The notes under the pieces: model-generated | The model's database searches: none | The model's input: the letters and a program-made list of their open reading frames with translations, nothing else | Told to the model about the DNA's origin: nothing | Source of the DNA: an uncultured Eubacterium sp. | GTDB lineage: Bacteria > Bacillota > Clostridia > Peptostreptococcales > Anaerovoracaceae | Assembly (NCBI GenBank): GCA_937894585.1 | Contig: CALBGO010000093.1 | Span: forward strand, 1 to 25,379 | Direction: 5' to 3' | DNA: 25,379 nucleotides | Made by a program: the position numbers and the translations under genes | Part shown: piece by piece, positions 1 to 8,158 of the stretch | How the letters are laid out: each line of letters starts with the position of its first letter | Numbering within the stretch: position 1 is the stretch's first letter

Positions 1-72
1 GGTTACAAATTGCTATTTAGATTGTGTTCCACCCCAACTATTGACATAGAGCCATCTATTTCTGCATGGTTT

Positions 73-364
73 GTGTCATTTTTATTTTTTTGAAACATCA
101 AAAATGACACTCTAAGGCTTCATTCTTTCCTAATGTGTCACATATTGGCAACCGATCCAAACATTTTTTAAACCAGCGACCGCATTTACAGCAATAATAT
201 GTAAAATATAGAAATATGTTCATATCATTCCGTTTCAAAACTTTCGCCTTAACCCAAAAATCTGACACACCCCTACCATTTTTAACGACAAAGTGTCATT
301 TTTACCCCATCGTTTTTTAGCAAAATGACACTGAAGACTTCTAACAACACATACTGTGTCATTT
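73..364. repeat. Cluster of GTGTCATTTT repeats with two hairpins
   Basis: Two perfect 11-bp inverted repeats are visible: 73-83 (GTGTCATTTTT) with 100-110, and 292-302 (AGTGTCATTTT) with 322-332. Further partial copies are at 135-142, 263-269 (reverse orientation), 356-364 and 443-450. Loops are 16 and 19 bases. The core resembles the TGTCAGTTTT hairpins at 7005-7196, which suggests a related intergenic repeat family. Function is unknown; possibilities are a REP-like element, a bidirectional terminator cluster or a protein-binding array. Confidence 0.65.
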
Positions 365-540
365 CCATGGTGATACCACCAAAGAATAAGCAAGCTCGTA
401 GCAATAAACTAACTTACAGCAATAAACAATCCCGCAGCAGCAAAGTGACATCCCTTCCTCTTTGCTCCGGGCAGTCTGCGATCTTCCCCATAAACAAAAC
501 AGCTGTCGCATTAATGAATAAAAGCGTTAGTACAATGTCC

Positions 541-601
541 TTTTTATGTACGCAAAAAACAAGAAAAACAACTCTCAAATGCATGCACACTGAGAGCTGT
601 T
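541..601 (-). terminator. Candidate rho-independent terminator (minus strand)
   Basis: An 11-bp stem with one mismatch (567-577 with 591-601) encloses a 13-base loop. On the minus strand it is followed by a T-rich tail (TTTCTTGTTTTTT). It could end the addA-patatin transcript, although it lies about 330 bases past the patatin stop codon. Confidence 0.45.
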
Positions 602-934
602 GGTGTAAAATAGTTGTATGATCAAACACAACATCTTACGAAAACAGTATACACTAAATGAAAAAATCAACTAAAAACACCTGGGAAATGAATGCATGTA
701 TCCCAGACAATGCCCGGAGATACTCATCAGACAGTTTGTGGAGAAAATGAACCTGGCTGCTCTCTATGACACGGGAGTTTGATTCGGAAGTTTGACTCAG
801 AGGTTTCGGGAGTTTGACGCCTGTAAGCAAAATTTCAAATATGTTTACGCCCGCACTTATTGAAAAATGAACCTTTTTATCCGGATTTCAGGCCGATAAT
901 CCGATTGCTTTCCTTTTCATGGGTTCTCTTCAAA

Positions 935-1792
935 TCACTGTTCTCCGTCCAAAAAACTTTTCAGTTTTTCACCGAGGGCTTCTGCGACCAGATACCCTTC
1001 CCGATATGCTTTCCGGAGCTTATCCGGATTCTTTTCGGTTCTGCCGATATCAAGAGGTCCCATAGGCGCAATGACAAAGGTACTTCCCTTTGCCTCTTCT
1101 TCCTCAATCAGTTCCAGTGTCCGATTGTAAGTTTTATATCTTTCCGCATAAGCCTCGCACATCTTTGGATAAGCTTTGTATTTCAGCTTCATCAGCCTAA
1201 GAGAAGCCGCAGACGGCGCTTTTTTTCGATAATCTCTCGGTCTTGTCAGCACCACAACATTCTTCTCATTTCCCTGCCTGATGGACTGTGCCAGAGGGAT
1301 GGAATCTGCAATTCCACCGTCCATATAAAGCTTCCCGTCCATTTCCACCATATTGGCAAGAAAAGGAAGGGAACTGGAAGCACGAATCCACTCCGCGTCG
1401 CAGAACATATCAGAAATCACAGGATATTCGGCGCATCCGGTTTCACAGTTTGTCACCGCCGCCTGAAATCTGATTCCGCTCTTCTTAAAAGCTTCGTTAT
1501 CGATGGGATAAAGTTCTTCGGGTATCTTATGAAACAGAAAGTCACTGCCGAATAAATCCCCGGTTCTCCGCAGGTTTCTGAGACTGCAGTAATCCCTGTT
1601 ATCAAGATAATCCGTAGATGTTGCATAGGCTCTTCCCCGCTGGCCGCTGACAAAACTGCATCCATGACAGGCGCCTGCCGACACGCCGATTACATTGTCA
1701 AATTTTATGCCTGCATCCAGCAGGTAGTCGATAACACCGGCGACGAAAATCCCTCGCATTCCGCCGCCTTCCAAAATCAAACCTTTACTCAT
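935..1792 (-). CDS. Patatin-like phospholipase family protein
   Basis: This 285-residue protein has the patatin fold signature. A glycine-rich oxyanion loop GGGMRG (residues 9-14) is followed by the nucleophile elbow GVSAG (36-40, catalytic Ser38). The second member of the catalytic dyad is Asp158 in MDGGIADSIP. It resembles the bacterial YjjU-type patatin group, which are predicted cytoplasmic lipid acyl hydrolases. No signal peptide or membrane segment is seen. The natural substrate cannot be inferred. The start ATG follows an AAAGGCGG ribosome binding site. It begins 15 bases after the addA stop codon, so the two genes are probably cotranscribed. A direct functional link to DNA repair is not obvious. 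Confidence 0.85.
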   Translation of the reverse strand: MSKGLILEGGGMRGIFVAGVIDYLLDAGIKFDNVIGVSAGACHGCSFVSGQRGRAYATSTDYLDNRDYCSLRNLRRTGDLFGSDFLFHKIPEELYPIDNEAFKKSGIRFQAAVTNCETGCAEYPVISDMFCDAEWIRASSSLPFLANMVEMDGKLYMDGGIADSIPLAQSIRQGNEKNVVVLTRPRDYRKKAPSAASLRLMKLKYKAYPKMCEAYAERYKTYNRTLELIEEEEAKGSTFVIAPMGPLDIGRTEKNPDKLRKAYREGYLVAEALGEKLKSFLDGEQ

Positions 1793-1807
1793 TTTTCCGC
1801 CTTTCTT

Positions 1808-4800
1808 CTACTGTCTTTCTTCCATCTCTATACTGCACCCTGCGTCAAACAGGTACAAATAGCTTTCTTTTACCTTTTTTCCGGTCGCCTCAGAAAGAGC
1901 GCTGCTGTAAATTTCTATCTGCTTTGCGTAAGACCTGCGCAGTCTTTCCGCTTCTTCCTCAAAACTCCTGTTCCGGTCAATCCTGTTAGTCTTGTAGTCC
2001 AAAAGCACAAGACCGTCCTCCTCTTCAAAGAAACAGTCGATAATACCCTGTACCAGCACCGCTTCTCCGGAAATATCCATTTCCAAATTAAATGACCGTT
2101 CTCTTTGGAGCTTTCCCTCTCTGTAAGCTGCCGCGCACCGTCTGCCGAGATTTCCCGCAAAAAAATCTGTAATTCTTGAAAGATTCACTCCTTCTATTTC
2201 TTCTGTCGTAAAAATCTCCGCCTCAATCATTTCCGAAACCGCCTGCTTCAGATAATTTTCGCCTTCCGATGCCGCAAGAGAAAAATCGATACGCTCCATA
2301 ATTCCGTGATACACCGTTCCCCGCTGAGCTGCGGTCAACTGTTTTTTCTCCTGACGGAACTTCGGTACAGCCAAAATATGCTCGTAGTTTGTTATCTTTT
2401 CAGACTCTATCCGGTTGACTTCTGTTACGCTGTACTTTGATTTCAAATGTTTTGCAGCTTCATAAGGATAAATATACGACAGTCTTCTTCTGATTTCTTT
2501 CGCTTTTTCCGGTTCCGCCTCGTTTCTGTAAATATCCCGGTCCACAGGGTTTCCGAAAAATCCCTGCCGTTCCGTTTCACCTGCAGAAAGAAGATTGGCA
2601 TCGATCAGTTCCAGACTCGATGCGCCGGAAAGCATGGAAAGATACATAGCTTCCCCGCCAAGTCCTGTGTCTCTTGCCTCTAAGAATTTTTCTCCCTCCC
2701 GGACAGCGCCGGTCATATAAAGAATATCCTTCGCACGAGTCAGCGCCACATACAGAATCCGGATTTCCTCCTGAACTTCCTCCCGTCTTACCTGTTTCTG
2801 CATCAGCCTCTGAAGCAGCGTCTGCTTGTACCATCTGCCTTCATAATCGGCAAGGGTCATTGCAATACCGATATCCTTGTGAAGCGCCGCGCCGGTTCCC
2901 AGCTTCGTATAATTGAGCCTGCGCCCCATACCGCTGACTATCACCATCGGAAATTCAAGCCCTTTGCTCTTATGAATTGTCATAATCCTGACTAAATCAT
3001 CATTTTCACCCACCAGGCGAACCTGCCCCATGGGAACTTTTCTCTGTTTTACCGCATCAATATAACGCACAAAGCTGAAGAGAGAGCTCTGTCTGCCGCG
3101 GCTGTAGCTTTCCGCCTTATCCACAAGCGCCCGCAGATTAGCCTGCCGCTGCGCTCCCCCGGGCATTGCGCCGATGATAAGATAGTAACCTGTTTCCATA
3201 AGCAAAGACCAGATGAATTTTCCAAGGGGCATAGAGGCGCTCATCTGCTTCCATTCTTTTAATCTTTCAAGAGCTTTGCCGCACTTTTCACAAAGCGCCT
3301 GATCCTTTCCGTCTTCTGCATAATTCATACAGCTTTCCGCGAAGCTTCCCGTTTTATACTCTGCCCGCACCCTTGCCAACTCTTCTGCCGAAAATCCGAA
3401 AATCTCCGAATGCAGAACGCTGATCAGCGGTACATCCTGCAGCTTATTGTCTATTACCGATAGAAGATTCATGAACACTGTAATTTCTATAGTGTCAAAA
3501 TACCCTTCACTGTCGTCTACAAAGCTTTCGATGCCGTTTTCTTTCAGCATATTGTAAAATACATCGGCATAATTTTTCACACCCCGCATCAGAATTACAA
3601 TATCTCTCGGTCTGATACTGCGCATAACGCCTGCCTTATGATCGTAAAAAGGCTTTCCCAGATTTTCTCTGATAATCCGGCAGACGGCAAGAGCCTCAAG
3701 CTCCGTGTTTTTCAGATCGGCAAGCGCTTCGTCCGCACTGTTTACAGATGAAACATCCACCACCTTCACCTTCGGAAGATAACTGCACTCTCCCTCGTAA
3801 TCAATTCCCGGGTAAAGTCTTGCCTCCTCCGTATAGTCTTCCATCAGTCCGTCAAAAATTCTGTTTATTTCAGAAAGAATTACCGGTTTGCTTCTGAAAT
3901 TCCGATTCAGGTCAATTTTTACAGAGTTTGCATCGCCGCTGCCGTAAGAGGTGTATTTTTCCTTAAAAATCTCCGGCTCCGCCAGCCTGAACTTATAAAT
4001 ACTCTGCTTGATATCACCTACCATAAACAGATTATTTTCCCGTTTGATTTTGGAAATGATTTCCTCCTGCAAAATGTTGGTGTCCTGATACTCGTCTATG
4101 AAAATATATTCAAATTTTCTGCGGTAGAATTCCGCGGTCTCCTGTTCTTCCAAAATTTCCAGACAGTAATGCTCAATATCATTAAAATCCAGCAACTTTT
4201 TCTCTGCCTTTGCAGCGCGGAAAATTCCATCAAAAGAAAGCAGCAGCTTTCGCAGAGTCTCTGCCTGAGGCGCCGTCCGATTCAATTCCTCAATCTGTTC
4301 CGAAAGAGGCGCAAGGAAAAACATTTTTTTAAGGTCGCCGACGCAGCCCGAAGCCTTCTTCCGACAGGCCGCCACTTTCTCTTTAACCGGTGCATAGTCT
4401 TCCTTTTCGTCTTTTTTCGCAGTCAGCCGCAGAGACGGCACAGATTCCAGCAAAATCCCCAGTCGTTCAAATTGTCTTTCTTCTGCCGCAGCGCAAAGAG
4501 CATCGGCGTAAGAAACTTCTTCCGCCTCCACCTTTTCTGCCATACGGTCAAGACCGGCTTCCGCCAGAATTTCGCAGGCTCTCTGCCAGAAGCCGCCTGC
4601 TTCTTCCAAAGATTCGTCAATATATCCCCAAATATATTCCATCAGCTGCGAGTGTTCTGCTTGAGAAGGGTCCATTTTCAGCATTTCCACCTTTTCATCA
4701 AGCCATTTCCATGGATACGGAAGCGACTGAAGCACGCTGTAGGCGCTGTCAATCATCTCGCGAATCCGGTTTTGATTTCTGTCTCCCGAATACCAGTTAA

Positions 4801-5266
4801 GAAACTCATAGAACTCCTCTGACTCTTCAGCGAAACAATTTTCCAGCAGAATATCCAGAGATTCCTCTTTCAGAATGGTTCTCTGGGCTTCGTCACAAAT
4901 GGAAAATCCCGGCTCCACTTCCGCCTGATAGAAAAACCGCCTGATCACATCCAGCGCAAAAGCATGAAATGTGCTTATATTAGCCTGCGGCAGAAGGGAC
5001 AGCTGTGCCCTCAGCTGCGCAGAATGTTCCGGATCTTTTTCAATTTCACCTATCAGCGCTTTGCGGATTTTCTCTTTCATTTCCGCCGCCGCTGCATTGG
5101 TAAAAGTCACAATCAGCATCCGATCGATAGATACGCCTTCTTCTATGATTAGTTTTTTAATACGCTCTACTAAAACCGCTGTTTTACCGGAGCCTGCCGC
5201 TGCCGCAACCAGTATATTTTTACCGCGCAGGTCGATTGCCTGCTGCTGTTCTTTTGTCCAAGCCAT
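1808..5266 (-). CDS. addA: ATP-dependent helicase/nuclease subunit A (AddA)
   Basis: AddA is the UvrD-type helicase and nuclease subunit of the AddAB enzyme. That enzyme resects double-strand breaks and loads RecA. The 1152-residue product has all the superfamily 1 motifs: Walker A AAGSGKT (23-29), IDEYQDT, VGDIKQSIYKFR, RNFRSKP, TIHKSKGLEF and YVALTRAK. The C-terminal RecB-family nuclease motif is GIID (Asp1077), LDYKT (Asp1090, Lys1092) and QIEIY. Length fits the family. The open frame extends 35 codons upstream, but MAWTKEQQQAI is the family N-terminus. That ATG at 5264-5266 follows a TGAGGT ribosome binding site. addB, usually adjacent, is not next to it: the upstream neighbour is divergent gpmI. 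The patatin-like gene lies downstream. Confidence 0.95.
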   Translation of the reverse strand: MAWTKEQQQAIDLRGKNILVAAAAGSGKTAVLVERIKKLIIEEGVSIDRMLIVTFTNAAAAEMKEKIRKALIGEIEKDPEHSAQLRAQLSLLPQANISTFHAFALDVIRRFFYQAEVEPGFSICDEAQRTILKEESLDILLENCFAEESEEFYEFLNWYSGDRNQNRIREMIDSAYSVLQSLPYPWKWLDEKVEMLKMDPSQAEHSQLMEYIWGYIDESLEEAGGFWQRACEILAEAGLDRMAEKVEAEEVSYADALCAAAEERQFERLGILLESVPSLRLTAKKDEKEDYAPVKEKVAACRKKASGCVGDLKKMFFLAPLSEQIEELNRTAPQAETLRKLLLSFDGIFRAAKAEKKLLDFNDIEHYCLEILEEQETAEFYRRKFEYIFIDEYQDTNILQEEIISKIKRENNLFMVGDIKQSIYKFRLAEPEIFKEKYTSYGSGDANSVKIDLNRNFRSKPVILSEINRIFDGLMEDYTEEARLYPGIDYEGECSYLPKVKVVDVSSVNSADEALADLKNTELEALAVCRIIRENLGKPFYDHKAGVMRSIRPRDIVILMRGVKNYADVFYNMLKENGIESFVDDSEGYFDTIEITVFMNLLSVIDNKLQDVPLISVLHSEIFGFSAEELARVRAEYKTGSFAESCMNYAEDGKDQALCEKCGKALERLKEWKQMSASMPLGKFIWSLLMETGYYLIIGAMPGGAQRQANLRALVDKAESYSRGRQSSLFSFVRYIDAVKQRKVPMGQVRLVGENDDLVRIMTIHKSKGLEFPMVIVSGMGRRLNYTKLGTGAALHKDIGIAMTLADYEGRWYKQTLLQRLMQKQVRREEVQEEIRILYVALTRAKDILYMTGAVREGEKFLEARDTGLGGEAMYLSMLSGASSLELIDANLLSAGETERQGFFGNPVDRDIYRNEAEPEKAKEIRRRLSYIYPYEAAKHLKSKYSVTEVNRIESEKITNYEHILAVPKFRQEKKQLTAAQRGTVYHGIMERIDFSLAASEGENYLKQAVSEMIEAEIFTTEEIEGVNLSRITDFFAGNLGRRCAAAYREGKLQRERSFNLEMDISGEAVLVQGIIDCFFEEEDGLVLLDYKTNRIDRNRSFEEEAERLRRSYAKQIEIYSSALSEATGKKVKESYLYLFDAGCSIEMEERQ

Positions 5267-5283
5267 AATTACCTCACTCTCTA

Positions 5284-5316
5284 TTTCATTATACCAAAAA
5301 ATCTGATATAATGAAA
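5284..5316. promoter_or_regulatory. Symmetric divergent promoter pair of addA and gpmI
   Basis: A perfect 10-bp inverted repeat, TTTCATTATA (5284-5293) and TATAATGAAA (5307-5316), contains both promoters. For gpmI the -10 is TATAAT 5307-5312, with a weak -35 TTTCAT at 5284-5289 (17-bp spacer). For addA on the minus strand the -10 is TATAAT at 5288-5293 with an extended TGG, and a weak -35 in the opposite arm. Each arm therefore carries the -10 of one promoter and the -35 of the other. Confidence 0.65.
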
Positions 5317-5345
5317 AGACAATCTGAAAACAGGAGTTGAAATTT

Positions 5346-6869
5346 ATGAACATACAAAAAAGACCGACCATGCTGATGATTCTGGACGGCTTCGGGCTGA
5401 ATCCCCGCAGGGAAGGAAATGCCGTCGCAGCGGCAAATACACCGAATCTCGATGGTATTTTTGCAAAATACCATCATACGCAGCTTTCCGCCTGCGGACT
5501 CGCCGTAGGTCTTCCCGAAGGTCAGATGGGAAATTCCGAAGTGGGACACCTGAATATCGGCGCAGGCAGAGTGGTTTATCAGGAGCTTACCCGAATCACA
5601 AAGGCCGCGGAAGACGGCAGTCTTTTTGAAAACCCTGCTCTGAACAATGCTATGGACCATGCCCTTGCAAATAATTCCGCCCTGCATTTTTTCGGACTTC
5701 TTTCCGACGGCGGCGTACACAGCCATATCAGCCATCTGTTTGCGCTGCTTGACATGGCAAAGAAAAAGGGACTGAAAAAAGTACTCGTTCACTGTTTTCT
5801 TGACGGGCGGGATGTACCGCCAAGATGCGCAAATCAGTATATCAAAGCTTTGCAAAATCATATGGATACTCTCGGTATCGGTGAAATTGCAACAATCTGC
5901 GGCAGATATTACGCTATGGACCGGGATAAACGATGGGACAGAGTAGAAAAAGCCTACGATGCCATGACCCTAGGACATGGGTTTGAAACAGCTACCGGCT
6001 GTGCTGCGGTAGACAGCGCCTATGAGCGGGGAGAAAATGACGAATTTGTTCAGCCCTCTGTAACCGGCGCAGGCACAGTAAATGACGGTGACGCCATCAT
6101 TATGTACAACTTCCGTCCCGACCGTGCAAGAGAAATCACCCGCGCCTTTGCAGACCCTGCTTTTGACGGCTTCATCAGAAAAAAGACAGTAAAAAATCTG
6201 AAATATGTCTGTATGACTCAGTACGATGCGTCTATGCCTGGTGTGGAAGTTGCATTTCCGCCTCAAACACTTGTCAACACCTTCGGTGACTATATCGCCT
6301 CTCTGGGACTTTCCCAGCTACGTATCGCCGAAACGGAAAAATACGCCCATGTTACATTCTTCTTTAACGGCGGCGTAGAGGCGCCGGCTCCGAAAGAAGA
6401 CAGAATTCTTGTTCCGTCTCCGAAGGTTCCCACTTATGATCTGCAGCCCGAAATGAGCGCACCGGAAGTCACCTCACAGGTTCTTGCACGGATTGCGGAA
6501 GAAAAATACGACTGTATCATTTTGAATTTTGCCAATGCGGATATGGTAGGACACACCGGCATTATGGACGCTGCGGTAAAAGCTGTGGAAACTCTGGATA
6601 CCTGTGTTCCGCAGATTGTCGATGCAGTCCTTGCAAAAGGCGGTCAGATTCTTCTCACAGCAGATCACGGAAACGCCGACTGTATGATAGACGAAGAAGG
6701 CAACGCAGTAACCGCTCACTCTCTTTCTCCTGTACCTCTTGTACATATTGCCTCCGATCCGAAAGAGCTTTCAGATGGCGGCAGGCTCTGCGACATCGCC
6801 CCGACTCTGCTCGATCTGATGGGGCTTGAAAAACCTGCGGAAATGACGGGAAGAAGCCTGGTAAAATAA
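5346..6869 (+). CDS. gpmI: 2,3-bisphosphoglycerate-independent phosphoglycerate mutase
   Basis: This enzyme interconverts 3- and 2-phosphoglycerate in glycolysis and gluconeogenesis. It is cytoplasmic and Mn-dependent. The 507-residue length is normal. The N-terminal metal-site Asp14 lies in LDGFG, and the phosphorylated serine is Ser64 in GNSEVGH. Other family motifs are HCFLDGRDVPP, YNFRPDRAREI and TADHGNADCM. The start is ATG 5346, nine bases after AGGAG (5332-5336). An in-frame TTG at 5337 overlaps that ribosome binding site and is rejected. The gene stands alone, not in a gap-pgk-tpi cluster, and diverges from addA. The downstream region is a repeat array in which the first hairpin could act as its terminator. 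Confidence 0.97.
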   Translation: MNIQKRPTMLMILDGFGLNPRREGNAVAAANTPNLDGIFAKYHHTQLSACGLAVGLPEGQMGNSEVGHLNIGAGRVVYQELTRITKAAEDGSLFENPALNNAMDHALANNSALHFFGLLSDGGVHSHISHLFALLDMAKKKGLKKVLVHCFLDGRDVPPRCANQYIKALQNHMDTLGIGEIATICGRYYAMDRDKRWDRVEKAYDAMTLGHGFETATGCAAVDSAYERGENDEFVQPSVTGAGTVNDGDAIIMYNFRPDRAREITRAFADPAFDGFIRKKTVKNLKYVCMTQYDASMPGVEVAFPPQTLVNTFGDYIASLGLSQLRIAETEKYAHVTFFFNGGVEAPAPKEDRILVPSPKVPTYDLQPEMSAPEVTSQVLARIAEEKYDCIILNFANADMVGHTGIMDAAVKAVETLDTCVPQIVDAVLAKGGQILLTADHGNADCMIDEEGNAVTAHSLSPVPLVHIASDPKELSDGGRLCDIAPTLLDLMGLEKPAEMTGRSLVK

Positions 6870-6924
6870 CTGCGCCTTCTCTGAAAACCCATTGAAGATA
6901 AAAAGGACATTCTGACCACAGGAT

Positions 6925-7016
6925 GTTGACGAAATGCCGGCAAAAAAGCTGATGAAACGCCGGCAGACTGGTTGATGAGATGCCGGCAAAATGGTTGATG
7001 AGGTGCTGGCAAAACT
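6925..7016. repeat. Four tandem copies of a 23-bp repeat
   Basis: The units are 6925-6947, 6948-6970, 6971-6993 and 6994-7016, with the consensus GTTGATGAAATGCCGGCAAAA plus two variable bases. They are contiguous, with no spacers, so this is not CRISPR. The period is not a multiple of three, so it is not a coding repeat. The last unit runs into the left arm of the hairpin at 7005-7050. Confidence 0.85.
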
Positions 7017-7054
7017 GACACTAAAACAAAAATGTGTCAGTTTTGTCAGCTTTT
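7005..7054 (+). terminator. 17-bp hairpin, probable gpmI terminator
   Basis: GCTGGCAAAACTGACAC (7005-7021) pairs with 7034-7050 over 17 bp with one G-T position and a 12-base loop. It is followed on the plus strand by TTTTCTCGTTATTTT. This fits a terminator for gpmI, but the same unit is duplicated at 7066-7111, so it may also be a mobile or repeat hairpin. Confidence 0.5.
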
Positions 7055-7196
7055 CTCGTTATTTTACTGGCAAGACTGACAAACCCATAGGAATATGTCA
7101 GTTTTGTCAGCACCCGGCTTCTGATAAGACGGATTTTCATCTGTAAAATATAAAAATACTGACAGAACCTGCAAAAAAACGAAAATCTGTCAGTAT
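7005..7196. repeat. Three hairpins with a TGTCAGT core, two as 46-bp tandem units
   Basis: Unit A (7005-7050) and unit B (7066-7111) are equal in length with a 61-base period. They share the identical 16-mer TGTCAGTTTTGTCAGC (7035-7050 and 7096-7111). Each is an inverted repeat, 16 of 17 pairs in A and about 13 of 16 in B. A third hairpin has perfect 10-bp arms, ATACTGACAG (7156-7165) and 7187-7196. The core resembles the GTGTCATTTT hairpins at 73-364. Confidence 0.75.
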
Positions 7197-7331
7197 GATA
7201 AATAATATTAAGTTAACTTAGATTGCGCTGCACCGTTACAACACATTATCTTACCTGCCTGTCCGCATTACGATATTGAATCACCGGGTATAGTAAGTTT
7301 TGCCTGCGATTTTTCCATTCTGCAGCAGCCG

Positions 7332-7829
7332 TTATTTTTTCATATTCACAAACTCTATGGCTTCTTTTCCGCTTAAGTGATCGATGGAGATTTCAACCAT
7401 CTCCATATTATCGTAAGAGCCTCCGATTTCTTTCTTAATGTCTTCATCGGTCTCCTCCGGACAGTATTTTCTGCAAAGCTTCAAAACAGCTTCCATTTTT
7501 TCATCCCCTGCAAGGAATTTAGCTTTTCCGAAAGCGATAACGCTGCGGAAATAAGTTGTATATTCCTTCGGCACGATCTTATCCTCATCAATTACGCAAA
7601 AGGACACTTTTTCCTGCTGTTTCATAGCCTCCACCTTATGACCTGCTTTTGCGGTATGGAAATAAATTCTGCCGTCGCAGTAAACATAACTGAGAGGCAC
7701 TGCATAAGGATAGTCGTCGTCCCCTGCCACAGCAAGAACGCCTGCCGTATTTCTTTCAAGAACAGCAATGCTGTCAGCCTCACTCATTATCTGTTTTTTT
7801 CTTCTCATTTCTCTGAACATCTTAAACAC
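7332..7829 (-). CDS. Pyridoxamine 5'-phosphate oxidase-like flavoprotein (NimA-like)
   Basis: This 165-residue protein belongs to the split-barrel FMN-binding family that includes the 5-nitroimidazole-resistance proteins NimA-J and many uncharacterised relatives. Matching features are the N-terminal helix (MRRKKQIMSEADSIAVLERN) and the strands AGVLAVAGDDDYPYAVPLSYVY. The motif IYFHTAKAGHKVEAM follows, then VSFCVIDED and a strand containing SVIAFGKAKFL. It is probably cytoplasmic and FMN-dependent; the substrate is unknown. Resistance to nitroimidazoles cannot be deduced from sequence at this level. The start ATG 7827-7829 follows GATGAGGTG. The gene is monocistronic, with its own promoter and an intrinsic-terminator-like hairpin in the leader. 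Confidence 0.85.
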   Translation of the reverse strand: MFKMFREMRRKKQIMSEADSIAVLERNTAGVLAVAGDDDYPYAVPLSYVYCDGRIYFHTAKAGHKVEAMKQQEKVSFCVIDEDKIVPKEYTTYFRSVIAFGKAKFLAGDEKMEAVLKLCRKYCPEETDEDIKKEIGGSYDNMEMVEISIDHLSGKEAIEFVNMKK

Positions 7830-7840
7830 CTCATCTTTCT

Positions 7841-7894
7841 AAAAAAATAACGCTGTTCTCACTTCTTCTAAGGCCTAACGAAGTTGAGAAAGCG
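7841..7894 (-). terminator. Terminator-like hairpin in the leader of the NimA-like gene
   Basis: Arms 7851-7865 and 7880-7894 pair over about 14 bp with one bulge on each side. On the minus strand the stem is followed directly by TTATTTTTTT (7850-7841). The ribosome binding site and start codon come right after. A terminator inside the 5' leader suggests transcription attenuation; no known riboswitch class was recognised upstream of it. Confidence 0.6.
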
Positions 7895-7923
7895 CTACCC
7901 GGCGGTAATTTTTTACTAAAGTC

Positions 7924-7952
7924 AGTTTACTCCAAAAAAGTATCTCCGTCAA
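7924..7952 (-). promoter_or_regulatory. Promoter of the NimA-like gene
   Basis: On the minus strand a TTGACG -35 (7947-7952) and a TAAACT -10 (7924-7929) are separated by 17 bp. Transcription would start near 7917, giving a leader of about 88 bases that contains the terminator-like hairpin. Confidence 0.6.
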
Positions 7953-8098
7953 GAAGTTTTTAAAACCTCCTGTTCATATTCTTAATAAAACTTTCAAGTG
8001 AAAAAATAAAAACACATATTGAAAAAAACTCACAATCTGTAAAGTCGGAAGATATATGGACAGCAACCGGAAACGGGTTGCCAGGTTATTATAAAATA

Positions 8099-8127
8099 TT
8101 GATTTTTCCGTATTCTAAATTTATAAT
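8099..8127 (+). promoter_or_regulatory. Vegetative promoter of the orphan gene at 8159
   Basis: TTGATT (8099-8104) and TATAAT (8122-8127) are spaced by 17 bp, a good sigma-A promoter. The start would be near 8134. A small hairpin GCAACC/GGTTGC lies upstream at 8063-8081. Confidence 0.65.
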
Positions 8128-8158
8128 ATAGTTAAAATATCATTCATTCAATTTACTT

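Larger units (their letters stand above)
1..934. other. Gene-poor, repeat-rich intergenic stretch
   Basis: I see no convincing coding region here; the short open frames lack a good ribosome binding site and family features. The left half is AT-rich and holds many copies of GTGTCATTTT in both orientations, listed separately. A terminator-like hairpin for the minus strand lies at 567-601. Between 772 and 818 the degenerate 12-mer CGGGAGTTTGAC occurs three times (772-782, 785-796, 807-818). A small CTGGGA/TCCCAG inverted repeat lies at 681-706. The last part leads into the 3' end of the patatin-like gene. Confidence 0.6.
6870..7331. other. Repeat-rich intergenic region between convergent genes
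   Basis: This 462-base gap lies between the 3' ends of gpmI and the NimA-like gene. It holds a 23-bp tandem repeat and three hairpins (separate entries). The rest (7200-7331) shows nothing I can name. Open frames across the repeats encode only low-complexity shadows. Confidence 0.7.

Noticed and set aside
325..629. Small frames on both strands in the left repeat field
   Set aside because: Low-complexity, overlapping repeats and a terminator hairpin, with no ribosome binding site; the minus frame is hydrophobic but not a convincing toxin.
860..1555. Long plus-strand frame opposite the patatin-like gene
   Set aside because: Antisense shadow of a clear family protein; composition is mirror-like and no start signal is seen.
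5267..5371. 35-codon N-terminal extension of AddA
   Set aside because: It is hydrophobic, covers the promoter region and lacks a ribosome binding site; the family N-terminus starts at 5266.
6925..7016. Regular short repeats suggesting a CRISPR array
   Set aside because: Units are contiguous, 23 bp, with no unique spacers and no cas genes nearby.
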